Shown here piece after piece: positions 62,048 to 64,000 of a DNA stretch of 64,000 nt (the first letter of the stretch is position 1; the number at the start of each line of letters is the position of its first letter). The DNA lies in NCBI RefSeq assembly GCF_000242615.2, contig NZ_KI912268.1, forward strand, positions 77,229 through 141,228. Reading direction: 5' to 3'. The DNA comes from Holophaga foetida DSM 6591 (GTDB lineage Bacteria; Acidobacteriota; Holophagae; Holophagales; Holophagaceae). The notes under the pieces are model-generated. The model had not been told where the DNA came from and did not search any database. It was given only the letters and a program-made list of their open reading frames with translations. The position numbers and the translations under genes were made by a program.

Positions 62048-62070
62048 ACACCCTGTTTCTGGAGGTAGCC

Positions 62071-62751
62071 ATGATGCGAAGCCTGTTGGTGATGTTCTCC
62101 CTGGTTCTCGTTCCCGCTTGGGCAGGGGATCTTTCCAGCCTTACCCAAGGGGAGACCGGCAAGGGCCTCAAGGAGGCCCTCGTCCAGGGAGCCGAAGTGG
62201 CCGTGGGGAAGCTTTCGGTCCAGGACGGGTTCCTGGGGAACCCCAAGGTGAAGATCCCCCTTCCTCCGGCCCTGGCCAAGGCCGAGAAGATGCTCCGCAC
62301 CGTGGGACTTCAGAAGCCCGCTGACGAACTGGTGACCACCATGAACCGGGCCGCGGAATCAGCTGTGGTGGAGGCCAAGCCCATTCTTATGGACAGCATC
62401 CGGAAGATGACCCTGGAGGATGCAAAAGCCATCCTCACGGGACCCGAGGACAGCGCGACCCAGTACTTCCGGAAGAGCAGTGGTGCGGCCATCACTCTGA
62501 AATTCAAGCCCAAGGTCGCCGTGGCTACCCGGAAGGTGAAGCTTGCCAAGCGATACGACAAAGTGGCGGGCCAGGCTGCGGCCCTGGGCCTGATCGAAAA
62601 GGAGAACGCCAACCTGGACGACTACGTGACCCAGAAGGCCGTGGATGGGCTTTTCCTCATGATTGCCGATCAGGAAAAGGCGATCCGGAAGGATCCCATT
62701 GGGCAGGCCAGCAGCCTCCTGAGGAAAGTCTTTGGGGCCGCAAAATCCTGA
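62071..62751 (+). CDS. Secreted DUF4197 protein
   Basis: The 226-residue protein has a short signal peptide (MMRSLLVMFSLVLVPAWAG), then the helical DUF4197 region. Marks are GLKEALVQGAEVAVGKLSVQDGF cut here to LKEALVQGAEVAVG, FLGNPKVKIPLPPAL, DAKAILTGPEDSATQYFR and DDYVTQKAVDGLFLMIADQE. Members are periplasmic and have no known activity. Only 23 nt after the SpoIID-like gene with GGAGG before the ATG, so the two are probably co-transcribed. Confidence 0.9.
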   Translation: MMRSLLVMFSLVLVPAWAGDLSSLTQGETGKGLKEALVQGAEVAVGKLSVQDGFLGNPKVKIPLPPALAKAEKMLRTVGLQKPADELVTTMNRAAESAVVEAKPILMDSIRKMTLEDAKAILTGPEDSATQYFRKSSGAAITLKFKPKVAVATRKVKLAKRYDKVAGQAAALGLIEKENANLDDYVTQKAVDGLFLMIADQEKAIRKDPIGQASSLLRKVFGAAKS

Positions 62752-62809
62752 TGTAATATCATCACATCAGTCTGACTGGTGTTCTGTTATCGTGTGATTG
62801 GAGTTTTAT

Positions 62810-63421
62810 ATGAAGTTGGTGATCTTCGGGGGCTTTCTGGGGTCCGGCAAGACCAGCCTGATCCTTTCCCTGGCTCATCATCTGGTGAACCGTGAGGGCT
62901 CCGAGAAGCCCAGCCTGGTGATCCTGGAGAACGAGATCGGGGAGGTGGGCATCGACAACAAGGTGCTCCAGGCTGGTGGCTTTTCCGTCAAGGAGCTCTT
63001 CGCCGGCTGCATCTGCTGCACCCTCACCGCCGATCTCGTCACGACCCTCAATGACCTCCACGAGAAGATCCAGCCGAAGTGGGTGATCTTCGAGCCCACG
63101 GGCCTGGCCTACCCCAAGAAGATCATTGAGACCGTGAACCAGTACGGCAAGGGGATCGAGCGCATCGTCGTCATCGCCGTGGTGGACGCCGAGCGCTGGG
63201 AGGAACTGACTGAGATCACCCCGGGCCTGATCGAGGGCCAGGTGAGCTCCGGGGATCTGATCCTGATCAACAAGTGTGATCTGGTGGATGGCGTAGCGCT
63301 TCAGGCCATCCGGGAGCAGGTCCGGGCCATGAACCCCCGGGCGGAGATCCTGGAGGTATCAGCCACGTCCGGCATCGACACTCGCATTTGGGGGAAAGTA
63401 GATGAAGGTCCTGAAGCGTAA
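62810..63421 (+). CDS. Short CobW/UreG-type GTPase
   Basis: ATG 62810 with GGAG upstream is preferred over the TTG at 62798. The 203-residue protein has a P-loop GGFLGSGKTS (7-16), the CxCC metal motif C67-I-C69-C70, FEPTGLAYP as Walker B region and NKCD for guanine specificity. At about 200 residues it lacks the C-terminal CobW_C domain of metallochaperones. It overlaps the next gene by 20 nt and heads a run that leads into a 2Fe-2S activator-type protein, so it may assist a metal- or corrinoid-dependent enzyme. Confidence 0.85.
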   Translation: MKLVIFGGFLGSGKTSLILSLAHHLVNREGSEKPSLVILENEIGEVGIDNKVLQAGGFSVKELFAGCICCTLTADLVTTLNDLHEKIQPKWVIFEPTGLAYPKKIIETVNQYGKGIERIVVIAVVDAERWEELTEITPGLIEGQVSSGDLILINKCDLVDGVALQAIREQVRAMNPRAEILEVSATSGIDTRIWGKVDEGPEA

Positions 63422-63857
63422 GACGGTCGCGCTCTCCCCTCAGGGGCATGCCCACGGCCAGCACCGCCCTTCGGCTGAAGAACTCTTCCACGCACCCGGC
63501 GAGAGCCCGGCGGTCTATTCCATCACCAAGCCCGTGGCCTTCGCCCAGGGGGTAGGGGGCACGCACTTCGCGGCCGCCATGATCCGCTGCGTGGAGGGGG
63601 TTCGGGACTGGGCTGCGCACCAGCGACATCTGGTGGGGCACATCAAGGTTTTCATCGAGAACGGCAGCAAGGATCACCTCTGGCTGGCCTCCACGGGGAA
63701 GCGGATCAGTGTGCAGAGTTCCCCAGGCTGGGACGCCGCCGTTTCCGAGACTTTCCAGGTCCACTTCACCGCCATCATATTCGGGCCTGGCCAGGATCAT
63801 CTGGAAGAGATCGTCGCCGAGCATATCCAGCGTGAACTGAGCTCCATCCAGCCTTGA
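63402..63857 (+). CDS. Hypothetical protein of CobW/activator cluster
   Basis: I do not recognise a family in this 151-residue protein. It starts with ATG 63402 after GGGGGAAAG, 20 nt inside the CobW gene, which implies coupling. Near the N terminus it has SPQGHAHGQH, which could bind a metal. The middle (AAMIRCVEGVRDWAAHQRHLVGHIKVFIEN) and the end (AIIFGPGQDHLEEIVAEHIQREL) look like a compact alpha/beta domain. No signal peptide or membrane helix. It is followed after 14 nt by the 2Fe-2S protein gene, so all three form one transcription unit. Confidence 0.75.
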   Translation: MKVLKRKTVALSPQGHAHGQHRPSAEELFHAPGESPAVYSITKPVAFAQGVGGTHFAAAMIRCVEGVRDWAAHQRHLVGHIKVFIENGSKDHLWLASTGKRISVQSSPGWDAAVSETFQVHFTAIIFGPGQDHLEEIVAEHIQRELSSIQP

Positions 63858-63871
63858 GGGATCCTGCCGTC

Positions 63872-64000
63872 ATGGAACATTGCAATGTTGTCTTCAAACC
63901 CCAGGGGAACGTGGTCAGTGTTCCCGTCGGGCAGACCACCCGGGAAGCCCTCTATCTGGCTGGCCTGAGCTACGACTTCCCGTGCGGGGGAAACGGGAAG
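63872..64000 (+). CDS. 2Fe-2S ferredoxin-domain protein, probable corrinoid-activation (RACE/ASKHA) type; partial
   Basis: Only the first 43 residues are present; the gene runs off the right edge. It opens with a beta-grasp ferredoxin start (VVFKPQGNVVSVPVGQTTRE) and reaches YDFPCGGNGK, the beginning of the CxGxGxCxxC 2Fe-2S loop. This exact style is seen at the N terminus of ASKHA-domain reductive activators of corrinoid enzymes (DUF4445). The CobW-type GTPase two genes upstream supports that reading, but the decisive C-terminal part is not visible. Confidence 0.65.
   Translation, partial: MEHCNVVFKPQGNVVSVPVGQTTREALYLAGLSYDFPCGGNGK

Overview
The window looks like chromosomal DNA from a GC-rich, anaerobic or facultatively anaerobic Gram-negative bacterium. 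The best guess is Acidobacteriota, class Holophagae (Geothrix/Holophaga-like). That is an inference from gene content: a one-piece pyruvate:ferredoxin oxidoreductase, a fused LutB-LutA lactate oxidase subunit behind an L-lactate permease, an outer-membrane OPX/SLBB polysaccharide exporter, and a corrinoid-activation-type gene set at the right edge. No rRNA or tRNA gene and no CRISPR array was seen.

Layout. (1) 1-4.7 kb: the end of an IS21-like element, then nifJ and a 4Fe-4S protein. (2) 4.9-25.4 kb: a surface-polysaccharide locus. Most genes are on the minus strand: CapD dehydratase, SLBB exporter, Wzz, Wzx, three glycosyltransferases, Wzy-like polymerase, DegT aminotransferase, PglC/WcaJ-like sugar transferase, a lipoprotein, a hexapeptide acyltransferase and an ATP-grasp enzyme. 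A plus-strand block (GNAT/FemAB-like, beta-helix protein, AT-rich acyltransferase) interrupts it, and a polysaccharide deacetylase closes it. The enzyme set fits a sugar made by 4,6-dehydration, 4-amination and acylation, started on a lipid carrier and exported by a Wzx/Wzy route. (3) 25.7-32.4 kb: citrate synthase, aldehyde dehydrogenase, an acetolactate-synthase-like ThDP enzyme and an acyl-CoA ligase. A 204-bp element built of nested perfect hairpins fills the gap between the ThDP enzyme and the dehydrogenase. (4) 32.6-40.9 kb: a sensor kinase and NarL-type regulator followed by lactate permease, lutC and the lutB-lutA fusion, probably a lactate-sensing and lactate-oxidising module that feeds pyruvate to NifJ. 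(5) 41.2-42.1 kb: two tandem small secreted TonB-C-like proteins.

(6) 42.1-48.5 kb: the lysine operon lysC-dapB-dapA-dapD-aminotransferase-lysA on the minus strand, every junction overlapping by 1-4 nt. It is preceded by a lysine riboswitch recognisable from sequence and by a possible 19-codon leader ORF. (7) 48.6-57.1 kb: membrane hydrolase, degenerate HD-GYP response regulator, YyaL/DUF255 protein, DinB, orphan histidine kinase, serine hydrolase and two tandem carotenoid-biosynthesis-type membrane proteins. (8) 57.1-59.8 kb: an Rrf2 regulator divergent from a cystathionine gamma-synthase-like gene and cysK. (9) 59.9-64 kb: SpoIID/LytB-like protein, DUF4197 protein, then a short CobW GTPase, an unknown His-containing protein and the start of a 2Fe-2S corrinoid-activator-type protein cut by the window edge.

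Two families of palindromic intergenic repeats recur at 36.1, 40.9-41.0 and 59.8 kb. All functional calls rest on motifs read by eye; no database search was possible.
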